Origin: an uncultured Actinomycetes bacterium
GTDB lineage: Bacteria > Actinomycetota > Thermoleophilia > Solirubrobacterales > Solirubrobacteraceae
Direction of reading: 5' to 3'
DNA: 13,498 nt
NCBI GenBank assembly: GCA_937888775.1
Contig: CALAQT010000479.1
Location: 1-13,498 of the forward strand
Shown here piece by piece: positions 1 through 6,118 of the stretch. The notes under the pieces were generated by a model. The model was not told the origin of the DNA, searched no databases, and saw only the letters and a program-made list of their open reading frames with translations. Every line of letters begins with the position of its first letter. Within the stretch, counting starts at the first letter, position 1. The position numbers were made by a program, and so were the translations under genes.

Positions 1-750
1 CGGAATGTGCGTTGTCGCCGGGGCCAGCTTCTGGTACCGCGACATCACCGCGTAGCCTCCGCCGTCGATCGGCCGCACCCGTGCCGTGCTGACACCATCG
101 TGGTGATGCCGTCCGCGAACGGCAGTGATGGCGACACCGGATCCAGTCAACTTGGCGCGAAGGCGGGCGATGTGTGCCTCGAGTGCATTCATCGAGATGG
201 TCTCACCCGCTCCCCACGCACTCTGCGCCACCAGCGCCCGCGAGGCGATACCTGGTGCGCGCCTCATGAGCAGCTCGAGGATCGAGTGCTCCAGCGGAGT
301 CAGAGCGACCAGGCGCTGACCGGCGCGCACCTCGTGAGTCGATGGGTCAAGAGACAGCTCAGCCACTCGCAGGATCGGCCCCGACGCCAAGGGAGGGCGG
401 CGGAGCAAGGCTCGGAGCCGCGCCAACAACTCACCGAAGTCGAAGGGTTTGACAAGGTAATCGTCAGCGCCAGCATCTAATCCCTCGACGCGGTCGGCGT
501 TGAGGTCGCGGGCGGTCAGCATGAGGATCGGGGTCAGGTCGCCCCGACCTCTAGCCTGTCTGATGACCTCCGTTCCCTCAATGCCGGGCATGCGCCAATC
601 GATGATCGCCGCCGCGTAGTCGTTGACCGTGAGCAGCAGCAGGGCTTCGTCGCCGCGGTCGGTGGCGTCGACCACGTAGCCGTGCTTGGTCAGCCCTCGC
701 CCGAGGACCGAGCGCAAGGCGGCGTCGTCCTCAGCGACGAGCAGGCGCAC
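1..750 (-). CDS. OmpR/PhoB-family response regulator (3' end beyond window)
   Basis: DNA-binding response regulator of a two-component system. The 250 codons in the window start with GTG at 750, 21 bases after the ferredoxin stop and in the same operon. Receiver domain is residues 1-117: acidic pair E7/D8-D9, phospho-acceptor D51 in IIDWRMPG, T79 and K101 (VKPF). The winged-helix domain runs from about 125 to 235, with the recognition-helix segment around MNALEAHIARLRAKL (187-201). The wing is odd: after VRG (211-213) about 17 extra residues, including HHH at 215-217, come before the usual terminal GGGYAV (230-235). The frame is open to the edge, so the last residues are unseen. The protein probably controls its own operon through the direct repeat at 3588-3604; a histidine kinase gene would be expected further left. 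Family call is firm; target is inference. Confidence 0.93.
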   Translation of the reverse strand, partial: MRLLVAEDDAALRSVLGRGLTKHGYVVDATDRGDEALLLLTVNDYAAAIIDWRMPGIEGTEVIRQARGRGDLTPILMLTARDLNADRVEGLDAGADDYLVKPFDFGELLARLRALLRRPPLASGPILRVAELSLDPSTHEVRAGQRLVALTPLEHSILELLMRRAPGIASRALVAQSAWGAGETISMNALEAHIARLRAKLTGSGVAITAVRGRHHHDGVSTARVRPIDGGGYAVMSRYQKLAPATTHIP

Positions 751-771
751 GGTAATAGCGGGGCAGCAGAG

Positions 772-981
772 TCACCGCTGACCACCCTCGTCGGCCAGCC
801 GCAAGGCCATGGCAGGGCACTCCTCGACTGCTCGTTGAGCATGCTCGAGCAGGTCGATGTCGATCGGCCGGCTGTCGATGATCGGGTATCCCCACTCATC
901 GAGTCGCACCCTCTCTGGAAACAGTTCTCCGCACAGGCCAAAGCCGCGACAGGCGATGGGATTGATTGCCAAGCGGGTCAT
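772..981 (-). CDS. Small ferredoxin, three-cysteine ([3Fe-4S]-type)
   Basis: 69-residue soluble electron carrier. The cysteines are C11 (CRGFGLC), C17 and C55 (followed by P56), the C-x5-C...CP pattern of single-cluster actinobacterial ferredoxins; the middle position of the usual CxxCxxC is not cysteine, which in this family normally means a [3Fe-4S] cluster or a non-Cys fourth ligand. I chose the ATG at 981 because it overlaps the stop of the NuoF-like gene (ATGA, 978-981) and has a GGGGAGG ribosome-binding site just upstream; a longer frame to 1041 lacks this support and adds no homologous sequence. It lies directly after the NuoF-like gene and before the response regulator, so it is probably the partner that takes electrons from, or gives them to, the flavin/Fe-S subunit. 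Partnership is inferred from position only. Confidence 0.88.
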   Translation of the reverse strand: MTRLAINPIACRGFGLCGELFPERVRLDEWGYPIIDSRPIDIDLLEHAQRAVEECPAMALRLADEGGQR

Positions 982-2210
982 CGCCAACCTCCCCGTGAGG
1001 AGGGGATGGGCAGAAGTCGAGGCGCGGAACAGGCGCTGCACGGGCCCTTGCGCAGGTGCCTGCCGACCTCGTCTTCAAACACGCTGAGCAGGCTCTGCAC
1101 GAGCAGCGCGGCGCCGTCGGGATGACGGCACGCGCCGCGGCCCATGATCTCCTGGCTGCGGCGCTGCAGCAGATCGATGCGCGGACGAGGCCGCGACAGG
1201 GATGTCAGCTGAGTGAGGGCCTCGGCGATCGCCGGCAGGGCGTTGACGCAGGGACCGCATTGGCGTGCGCTTTCGCCGGCGAGGTAGGTGACGATGCGCG
1301 CCGTCTCCGCGATTGGGCAGTGCTCACTGTCGACGACGGCGAGCACGCCGGCCCCCAAGGGCACGTCAGTGCCGATGCCCAAGCCCCAGCATGTCTCGGC
1401 CCGAAGCCAGCGTCCGAAATAGCCGCCGGCGAGGACTGCACGCGGGGTGCCGGTGACCCCATCCGCTGCGTTGACGACGGTGGCCAGGGGCGTGCCAACC
1501 GCGACCTCGACGACGCCGGGACTGCCGACGGCGCCGCTGACGGTGACCAGCGTCAGACCGGCGCTGTCCAGACCGCGGGCGATGAGTCCGGCGCGGGCCA
1601 GCGTCTCCACGTTGTGGACCAGCGTTGGCCTGCCCCAGGCCCCCTGGGCGAAGGGGAATGGCGGCGTGGAGGTGGGCCGCGCCGCCTTCCCCTCGATCCG
1701 CGAGATCGCGGCAGTCTCCTGACCGCCGACGTAGCGTGGCGGCGCGGTGACCAGCGTCGGCCTGCGCTCGCCGGCCAGATGCCGGGCGCGCTCTTTGATC
1801 GCGTCTTTGACAACGCGATGAGTGTCGCGGTCGCCATGGGGAAGATAGATGAACGCGTCCGTCGCGCCGACGGCCTCGGCAGCAAGGCGGAGTCCGTCAA
1901 GGACGAGGTGCGGTCGGATGCGCAAGAGCAGACGGTCCTTGGACGAGCAGGGCTCGCCCTCCGAACCGTTGGCGATTACCACCGCAGGCAGGCCCAGTCG
2001 AGCGTGATTGGCGACCGCTCGCCATTTGCGCGCCGCGGGGAAGCCTGCTCCGCCGCGGCCCCGCAGCTCCGCCTGTTCCAGCGCCGCCGCCATCCGCCAC
2101 GGATCAGCCGGGGGCAGGCCAAATCGTGCCAGGTGACCCTGCAGGGTCTCGGTGGAGTCAATCGCGGCTCCGGCAAGCAAGCAACCCATCGGCGCCGCGA
2201 CGGTGGTCAC
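978..2210 (-). CDS. NuoF-like NADH-binding flavin/Fe-S protein
   Basis: 410 residues, related to the NuoF/51-kDa subunit of complex I and to soluble diaphorase subunits: binds NAD(P)H and FMN and passes electrons to an Fe-S cluster. Visible motifs are GRGGAGFP (51-58), NGSEGEP (81-87, FMN site), GGQE (162-165), HNVET (199-203), and the cluster site ESARQCGPC (313-321) plus C361 (GRGACRHPDG). The first cysteine of the classical SCxxCxxC site is replaced (Ala315), leaving C318, C321 and C361; as I recall, this S-A-x-Q-C-G-P-C form is usual in the actinobacterial ferric-reductase-linked subfamily. Two more cysteines, C391 and C394, lie near the C-terminus. The GTG start overlaps the ferric-reductase stop (GTGA, 2207-2210), and the gene overlaps the ferredoxin by four bases, so the three are translationally coupled. 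No other complex I genes are present, so it is not part of Nuo. Confidence 0.9.
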   Translation of the reverse strand: MTTVAAPMGCLLAGAAIDSTETLQGHLARFGLPPADPWRMAAALEQAELRGRGGAGFPAARKWRAVANHARLGLPAVVIANGSEGEPCSSKDRLLLRIRPHLVLDGLRLAAEAVGATDAFIYLPHGDRDTHRVVKDAIKERARHLAGERRPTLVTAPPRYVGGQETAAISRIEGKAARPTSTPPFPFAQGAWGRPTLVHNVETLARAGLIARGLDSAGLTLVTVSGAVGSPGVVEVAVGTPLATVVNAADGVTGTPRAVLAGGYFGRWLRAETCWGLGIGTDVPLGAGVLAVVDSEHCPIAETARIVTYLAGESARQCGPCVNALPAIAEALTQLTSLSRPRPRIDLLQRRSQEIMGRGACRHPDGAALLVQSLLSVFEDEVGRHLRKGPCSACSAPRLLPIPSSRGGWR

Positions 2211-3262
2211 GGAGTTCCTGCCACAGTTGTCAGGGTTCCACGAATGCCGCCGTCGTCGGAGGAATTCAGCGCCAGAGTCAGCTGGGTCGATCCGCAGGCG
2301 GCGGTGACGACGCGACCGTCGAAGGTCGCGGCCGTCGAACAGAGGCTGGTCGCACCCTGACTGGCGCTGAGTTGCAGGGTGCTGCCCGTGCCAGCAGGGA
2401 CGCTGAGAATGATCTGGAGGTTCTGATTGCCCTCATCGGTCAACGTGAGCGTGGTCGACCCATCGTTGTTTTGGACAGCCGTCCCTCGGACACGAATCGT
2501 CAGGCCAGTCGGCAAGGAGGCCTGACGGTTCGACCCCGGTCCCGCCACGGCACCCGACGGCGACGGCGACGGACTGGTCGACACAGCGCCCTGGGTCGCC
2601 AGGAGGCCGGTCGGCGTGCCCGCGGCGCGCGCCCAGCCCGACTGCAATGGGCCGGTCACCGTCCAGAACAACAGAGCGATGGTTCCCGCGGCGGTGAGGA
2701 GGCCGGCCACCGCTCGGACGGCCGCCCACCGCAGGGAACCGACCGAGAGTCTCATCGCCATGGCGACGAGGACGGCACCCACGCAGCCGGCATCGAGGAG
2801 CAGCGCCCACCCCACGCGAGCGTCGGTCCCCGTCCCCAGGCCGTGCACGACGGCGATCGGCCAGCTGGCGTAGGCGAGCCAGTGGACAACCCGCCAGGTG
2901 CGGAAGCCGAGACTCGCGCGGAGCAAGCTGGTGATGACCAGGGCGGCGATCAACTCCGACGCCACCACCCCCAGTCCAAGCCAGAGCGTCCGGTACGCGG
3001 ATGTGAACGGAATCAGAGCGTCCGTAATACCGAGGCGGGCGAAGGGATCGAGAACGGCGGTGACGATGTGCAGGACGAGGAACACGACCGCCGTCAGGGA
3101 GAGATACCGGTGCATGAACTGCGAGAGGAAGCGCGGCCATGTCGGCGATGCCCAGCGCGTGCTGAGGAGGATTCCAAGGACCACGACAGCTGTCAGCAGC
3201 AGCAGCGACACCAGGCCGGCGCCACGGGTCACGTACCACAGCACACTCGGATTCGACGCCAT
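2207..3262 (-). CDS. Ferric-reductase-like transmembrane haem protein with secreted C-terminal domain
   Basis: 351 residues. Residues 1-205 carry about six hydrophobic helices with two histidine pairs, H51 and H65 (MHRYLS, VLHIV) and H127 and H140 (VVHWL, AVVHG), spaced as in ferric reductase/MsrQ-type membrane cytochromes that hold two b haems. The motif LWYVTRGAG at the N-terminus is typical of the actinobacterial family. After the last helix comes a Ser/Pro/Gly linker (about 225-250) and then roughly 100 residues of Thr/Ser-rich, probably beta-strand sequence with two cysteines (in SLCST and TAACG) that could form a disulfide outside the cell. No FAD/NAD domain is fused to it; the NuoF-like gene that overlaps its stop probably supplies that function. 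Likely role: carry electrons from cytoplasmic NAD(P)H to an acceptor on the outer face. The acceptor is unknown. Confidence 0.87.
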   Translation of the reverse strand: MASNPSVLWYVTRGAGLVSLLLLTAVVVLGILLSTRWASPTWPRFLSQFMHRYLSLTAVVFLVLHIVTAVLDPFARLGITDALIPFTSAYRTLWLGLGVVASELIAALVITSLLRASLGFRTWRVVHWLAYASWPIAVVHGLGTGTDARVGWALLLDAGCVGAVLVAMAMRLSVGSLRWAAVRAVAGLLTAAGTIALLFWTVTGPLQSGWARAAGTPTGLLATQGAVSTSPSPSPSGAVAGPGSNRQASLPTGLTIRVRGTAVQNNDGSTTLTLTDEGNQNLQIILSVPAGTGSTLQLSASQGATSLCSTAATFDGRVVTAACGSTQLTLALNSSDDGGIRGTLTTVAGTP

Positions 3263-3275
3263 CAGACGCGAGGGG

Positions 3276-3566
3276 TCACGACCCGCCGGAACTCACGATG
3301 GGCACGTTGAGGTTCTGACCTCCTCCGCCGCCGGACACGGGCGGCTGTTGCGGCGGCTGCAGGCCCGACTGCGACGACACGCCGGTGTCCGACGACGTCG
3401 ACACGGCAGAATTCGATGTGCTGGCGCGTCCGGGTACGCTCCCCGCAGCGAGGTAGCCGAGAACCGCCGTGACAACCACAGCGCCCACCGCACACGCGGT
3501 GCGCAGTTGCGCCGCCCGGGCCAAGCCCTGGTCTCGCTGCGCAGTCCGCGGGGTCTGTTGGGGCAT
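3276..3566 (-). CDS. Small single-pass membrane protein, first gene of electron-transfer operon
   Basis: 96 residues: a basic N-terminus, one hydrophobic helix at about residues 24-43 (TACAVGAVVVTAVLGYLAAG), then an outside tail rich in Ser, Thr, Pro, Gly and Gln (PPQQPPVSGGGGG near the end). No known domain. The frame is open further upstream, but ATG at 3566 is preferred because a TACCCT -10 box lies exactly six bases before it and there is no Shine-Dalgarno sequence, the layout of a leaderless mRNA. The stop is 13 bases before the ferric-reductase start. Being first in the operon and exposed outside, it could be an accessory or anchoring protein for the haem protein; this is only inferred from position. 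Confidence 0.72.
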   Translation of the reverse strand: MPQQTPRTAQRDQGLARAAQLRTACAVGAVVVTAVLGYLAAGSVPGRASTSNSAVSTSSDTGVSSQSGLQPPQQPPVSGGGGGQNLNVPIVSSGGS

Positions 3567-3572
3567 GGGTGC

Positions 3573-3578
3573 AGGGTA
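3573..3578 (-). promoter_or_regulatory. -10 box of the electron-transfer operon (leaderless)
   Basis: TACCCT on the minus strand, followed by six bases (GCACCC) and the ATG at 3566, so transcription should start at the A of the start codon. There is no recognisable -35 hexamer at the right spacing (AGGGAA is found there), which fits a promoter needing an activator. Confidence 0.6.
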
Positions 3579-3587
3579 CGAGAGTTT

Positions 3588-3604
3588 CCTGACGGTTCCC
3601 TGAC
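3588..3604. promoter_or_regulatory. Direct repeat, candidate response-regulator operator
   Basis: CCTGAC occurs at 3588-3593 and again at 3599-3604, exactly 11 bp apart, inside the longer matches TTTCCTGAC and GTTCCCTGAC. Two half-sites one helical turn apart are the normal layout for OmpR/PhoB-family dimers. Relative to the minus-strand start at 3566 the half-sites (GTCAGG on that strand) lie at -38 to -33 and -27 to -22, in place of the missing -35 box; relative to the plus-strand start at 3644 they lie around -56 to -40. The response regulator at the end of the operon is the obvious candidate binder. Confidence 0.5.
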
Positions 3605-3631
3605 TGTACGCGTTCGTCGACGAGGCGCCGA

Positions 3632-3637
3632 TACCCT
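3632..3637 (+). promoter_or_regulatory. -10 box of the GT51 gene (leaderless)
   Basis: TACCCT on the plus strand, then six bases (GGGTAC) and the GTG at 3644. The same hexamer and the same spacing are used by the divergent operon on the other strand. The box is half of the short palindrome TACCC-T-GGGTA (3632-3642). No clear -35 hexamer. Confidence 0.55.
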
Positions 3638-3643
3638 GGGTAC

Positions 3644-4336
3644 GTGGATCACCGCACCAAAACACTGACGCTCCGGGATGAGTCCGCGTCGGCCAGCGCA
3701 CCGACTCAGCGAAGTCGGGCGACGACGGCCGAACGCACCGTCGCGCGCGGGCGCTGGAGGCGACGTCTCGTGCGCATCCTGCTCTGCTTGCTGGTTGTCG
3801 CAGGAACGACCATGGCGCTCGCTGAACTGCTGACTCCCGCCGTTGGCGACGCTGCCGCGCGTGTCACGGCCGTGGATGCGTCTCATCATTCGTATCCGGT
3901 CAATGTCGCCTCCACGGACAAGATCGCCATTGCGACCGTGGCGGCCGAAGACGAACGCTTTTACAGTCACCACGGAATCGACACTCTCGGACTCCTGCGG
4001 GCGGCCTGGGGCGGCCTCACCGGGGTCGACCGTGGCGGTAGCACGCTTGATCAGCAGCTGGCCAAAAACCTCTACACGAATGGGCAGACGGGATTTCTGA
4101 GCCGCATCAGTGGCGGGCGACGAATTCCCGGGATACGAATTGCGGGTCGGGCGGACCGATCAGACGCTTGTCCTCCGCAAGGCTCGGAACCGTGGCCCAG
4201 CATCTCCGCCGTCGATGCCATCGCTGACTCTCGCCACACGCATCCGCCGCGAACTCAAGATCCGGACGGTCAAGCGCGCCTCGGGCGCCTGGACCGAGGT
4301 CACCCTGCGCGAGGTGCACATCCCGCATCCCGATGA
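3644..4336 (+). pseudogene. Truncated GT51 peptidoglycan glycosyltransferase (monofunctional type)
   Basis: The first 155 or so codons encode the start of a membrane-anchored peptidoglycan glycosyltransferase, which polymerises lipid II. A basic segment is followed by one helix (about 42-62). Then come the two N-terminal catalytic motifs of GT51: EDERFYSHHG (102-111, catalytic Glu E102) and GGSTLDQQLAKNL (131-143). The family continues with a conserved helix and a third motif region, but here homology stops at about residue 155 (near base 4108, after GFLSRIS) and the rest of the frame to 4336 is low-complexity sequence unlike the family. No continuation is visible downstream in any frame. I therefore call it a 3'-truncated gene rather than a working enzyme. 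The GTG start at 3644 is supported by the leaderless -10 box six bases upstream. Truncation by rearrangement and a false assembly join are both possible. Confidence 0.75.
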
Positions 4337-4357
4337 CGAGGGCCCACCGCGGTTCCG

Positions 4358-4462
4358 GCTGACCACCAATCTGACCGCCCAACTTCCACGGGGATCAACG
4401 CTGACCACACGGGACGCCACACAGACCACACGGCGTTGCACGCTGACCACAAATCGCGGAAT
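4358..4462 (+). repeat. Degenerate 21-bp tandem repeat
   Basis: GCTGACCAC occurs at 4358, 4400 and 4442, each 42 bp apart, with a weaker copy (CAGACCACACGG) in the 21-bp register at 4421 and a poor one at 4379. In the plus frame this gives a seven-residue period (LTTNLTA, QLPRGST, LTTRDAT, QTTRRCT, LTTNRGI). Five units, two of them poor; no spacer-repeat structure, so not a CRISPR array. Confidence 0.5.
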
Positions 4463-4634
4463 CGTGGGGGAGGGCGGTAGACGCGTCCGCGGAGGCTCAT
4501 CCGGGTGGTCGTCCGCCGCCAGCGACCGATTCCTTCGGCCCCCCTTGCGCCTGATGGGGAGCGAGCTACGCGATGGTCATCAACGTTGCCGAGCACGGCC
4601 TCCATCCCAGCTGTTGCGTGGACAGAATCCCTGA

Positions 4635-4649
4635 GCCCCTACACGGGGC
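4635..4649 (-). terminator. Possible hairpin terminator downstream of the GlcG/HbpS-like gene
   Basis: GCCCC-TACAC-GGGGC, a 5-bp all-GC stem with a 5-base loop, 34 bases past the stop at 4683, followed on the minus strand by no T run. A second small inverted repeat, GACCT-CC-AGGTC, is at 4653-4664. Weak but suitably placed. Confidence 0.3.
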
Positions 4650-4682
4650 CGTCGACCTCCAGGTCTACCGCCGATTGGGCCC

Positions 4683-5105
4683 TCAGGCGACGGCGGTCAG
4701 CGCCGCCTGGGCTACCTCCATGTCCTGGCGGTAATGGCCACCGCTCACGCCCACCCCACCGACCACGTGCCTGTCGATCACGATGGGGTAGCCGCCGCCG
4801 AAGACCACTAGGCGGTCGATGCCGGCCGCCGCCCCGGCGGCCAGGGGCGGGTCGTCCTTGATGAAGTCGTACCAACCGTCGGTCGACATGCCGAAGCCCG
4901 CGGCGGTGTAGGCCTTGTCCTGGGCCACCTGCACGCTGAGGAGGGCGGCGCCGTCCATGCGGCTGAAGGCCTTCAGGACCCCACTCTCGTCGACCACCGC
5001 GATGACGAAGGGGTGGCCCATCTCCTCTGCCTTCCGCTCGCCGGCGACGAGCATGCGCCGCGCCAGCTCGGTGTTCACGCTCGCCTTCTCGAACAGCTGC
5101 GCCAT
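4683..5105 (-). CDS. GlcG/HbpS family protein (DUF336)
   Basis: 140 residues, the usual length for this family of small alpha/beta proteins (GlcG, HbpS, and the PduO C-terminal domain), some of which bind haem or cobalamin. Family features visible: FVIAVVDESGVLKAFSRMDGA in the first third, the DKAYTAAGFGMST segment in the middle, and the Gly-rich end (VVFGGGYPIVID, VVGGVGVSGG) followed by a C-terminal helix. No signal peptide is seen, so it is probably cytoplasmic. It lies 12 bases behind the isocitrate-lyase-family gene, whose TGA stop is part of its ribosome-binding site (TGAGGAGG, 5113-5120; seven bases before the ATG), so the two are co-translated. In many bacteria GlcG-like genes sit beside genes of organic-acid metabolism; its biochemical task is not established and I assign none. 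Confidence 0.87.
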   Translation of the reverse strand: MAQLFEKASVNTELARRMLVAGERKAEEMGHPFVIAVVDESGVLKAFSRMDGAALLSVQVAQDKAYTAAGFGMSTDGWYDFIKDDPPLAAGAAAGIDRLVVFGGGYPIVIDRHVVGGVGVSGGHYRQDMEVAQAALTAVA

Positions 5106-5117
5106 GTCAGATCCTCC

Positions 5118-6044
5118 TCAGGTGTGTGGTGCGGGGGTCCCCGCACCGGTTGTCAGACCGCTGAACCGTCGCTCGATATCCCGGATCTCGGGAAGGCCGA
5201 TGAAGTCCAAGAACTCGTCGAAGGGCACCAACCGGTCCATGACCGCGGCCGGGGTCCCGCCGCTGCGGATGCCAGCCAAGACCTCCCGGATGGCCCGTGT
5301 CGCCGCCAGCAGCGTGCTGATTGGGAACAGGACCAGACGGTAGCCGAGCCGCTCGAGGTCCGGCAGTGGCAGCGGCGGGGTCTTGCCGCCCTCGGCCCAG
5401 TTGAACAGCAGGGGGATGTCGGGAAACGCGGTGGCCACCGCAGCGATCTCGTCGGTGGACTGGGGCGCCTCCACGAACAGGACGTCCGCCCCTGCCTCCC
5501 GATAGCGACGGGCTCGATCCAGCGCGGCGTCCAGGCCCTCCACGGCGCGCGCGTCGGTGCGGGCGATGAGGACCAGGTCGGGGTCCGTCCGGGCCGCGAC
5601 CGCGGCCCGGATCTTCTCGACCATCTCGGCGGCGGGGATCACCTGCTTCCCCTCCATGTGGCCACACTTCTTGGGGGCGACCTGGTCCTCGAGGTGGATC
5701 GCGGCCACCCCGGCGGTTTCGTACGCCCGCACCGTGCGCACCACGTTGATCGGGTTGCCGTAGCCGGTGTCGGCGTCCGCGATGACGGGGGTACTGACGG
5801 CCTGCACGATGCGCCGGGCGTTGTCGACCATCTCGGACATGGTCACCAGGCCCACGTCGGGACGGCCCAGGTAGGCGGCTGAGGTGCCGAAGCCCGTCAT
5901 GTAGACGGCGGGGAACCCGGCCTCCTCCACCAGCCGCGCGCTCAGCGCGTCGTAGGCCCCGGGCGCCAGAACCGGCGCCGGCCGCGCCAGCAGTTCGCGC
6001 AGACGGCGCGCCCCGCCGCTCCGGGGTCCCAGAAGCTCGGCCAT
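5118..6044 (-). CDS. Isocitrate lyase/PEP mutase family enzyme
   Basis: 308-residue TIM-barrel enzyme that breaks or makes C-C or P-C bonds in 2-oxo/2-hydroxy diacids using Mg2+. Motifs: the N-terminal YMTGFGTSAAYLGRPDVG (48-65), the metal site DADTGYGN (90-97), and EDQVAPKKCGH (119-129) with the catalytic-loop cysteine C127. KKCGH marks a lyase of the isocitrate, methylisocitrate or dimethylmalate lyase type rather than a phosphonopyruvate-forming PEP mutase, which lacks this cysteine. The length is close to methylisocitrate lyase, but the exact substrate cannot be told; oxaloacetate decarboxylase is another possibility. The ATG at 6044 has GAGGAGG at 6049-6055, only four bases away. It is followed by the coupled GlcG/HbpS-like gene. 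No prpC, prpD or glyoxylate-cycle genes are nearby, so the pathway is open. Confidence 0.87.
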   Translation of the reverse strand: MAELLGPRSGGARRLRELLARPAPVLAPGAYDALSARLVEEAGFPAVYMTGFGTSAAYLGRPDVGLVTMSEMVDNARRIVQAVSTPVIADADTGYGNPINVVRTVRAYETAGVAAIHLEDQVAPKKCGHMEGKQVIPAAEMVEKIRAAVAARTDPDLVLIARTDARAVEGLDAALDRARRYREAGADVLFVEAPQSTDEIAAVATAFPDIPLLFNWAEGGKTPPLPLPDLERLGYRLVLFPISTLLAATRAIREVLAGIRSGGTPAAVMDRLVPFDEFLDFIGLPEIRDIERRFSGLTTGAGTPAPHT

Positions 6045-6053
6045 CTGGCCTCC

Positions 6054-6113
6054 TCACCGCCGCACGCGGCGCCCGACTGTCCGCACGCCTCCACCGCCGG
6101 GCACCGAGGTCAC
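6054..6113 (-). CDS. Possible 19-codon leader ORF upstream of the lyase gene
   Basis: GTG at 6113 opens a 19-residue frame ending in basic residues (RTVGRRVRR); its TGA (6054-6056) lies inside the lyase gene's ribosome-binding site as TGAGGAGG (6049-6056). The same TGAGGAGG stop/SD fusion couples the lyase gene to the GlcG-like gene. A TACTAT -10 box (6119-6124) ends five bases before the GTG, so this could be the start of a leaderless mRNA. A chance frame in GC-rich DNA cannot be ruled out. Confidence 0.35.
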   Translation of the reverse strand: MTSVPGGGGVRTVGRRVRR

Positions 6114-6118
6114 CCGCA

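Larger units (their letters stand above)
4110..4682. other. Gene-free stretch with coding remnants
   Basis: No intact gene seen in 573 bases. The plus frame through about 4236-4380 has coding-like codon use (residues such as ELKIRTVKRASGAWTEV and REVHIPHPDDEGPPRFR) but no family I recognise and no plausible end. A second short coding-like frame starts at ATG 4573 (VINVAEHGLHPSCC) and runs into the 3' end of the next, opposite gene. The stretch starts with two ACGAATT copies 15 bp apart (4120 and 4135) around a GAATTCCCGGG sequence, next to where the GT51 homology ends. Confidence 0.5.

Noticed and set aside
1056..3310. Long plus-strand open frames (434 and 394 codons) opposite the electron-transfer operon
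   Set aside because: They read as Arg/Gly/Gln-rich sequence without motifs and are antisense to genes with clear family motifs; GC-rich third positions leave the opposite strand open.
3632..3642. Palindrome TACCC-T-GGGTA as a repressor operator
   Set aside because: Too short, and its left half is explained by the -10 box of the GT51 gene.
4120..4141. Cloning linker at the GT51 breakpoint
   Set aside because: GAATTCCCGGG alone is too short to prove vector sequence and nothing else vector-like is present; kept only as a reason to check the junction.
4358..4462. CRISPR array
   Set aside because: Units are 21 bp, directly adjacent and degenerate, without unique spacers or nearby cas genes.
5118..6044. 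Phosphonate biosynthesis (PEP mutase) reading of the lyase
   Set aside because: The active-site KKCGH with cysteine is a lyase feature and no phosphonopyruvate decarboxylase or aminotransferase is nearby.
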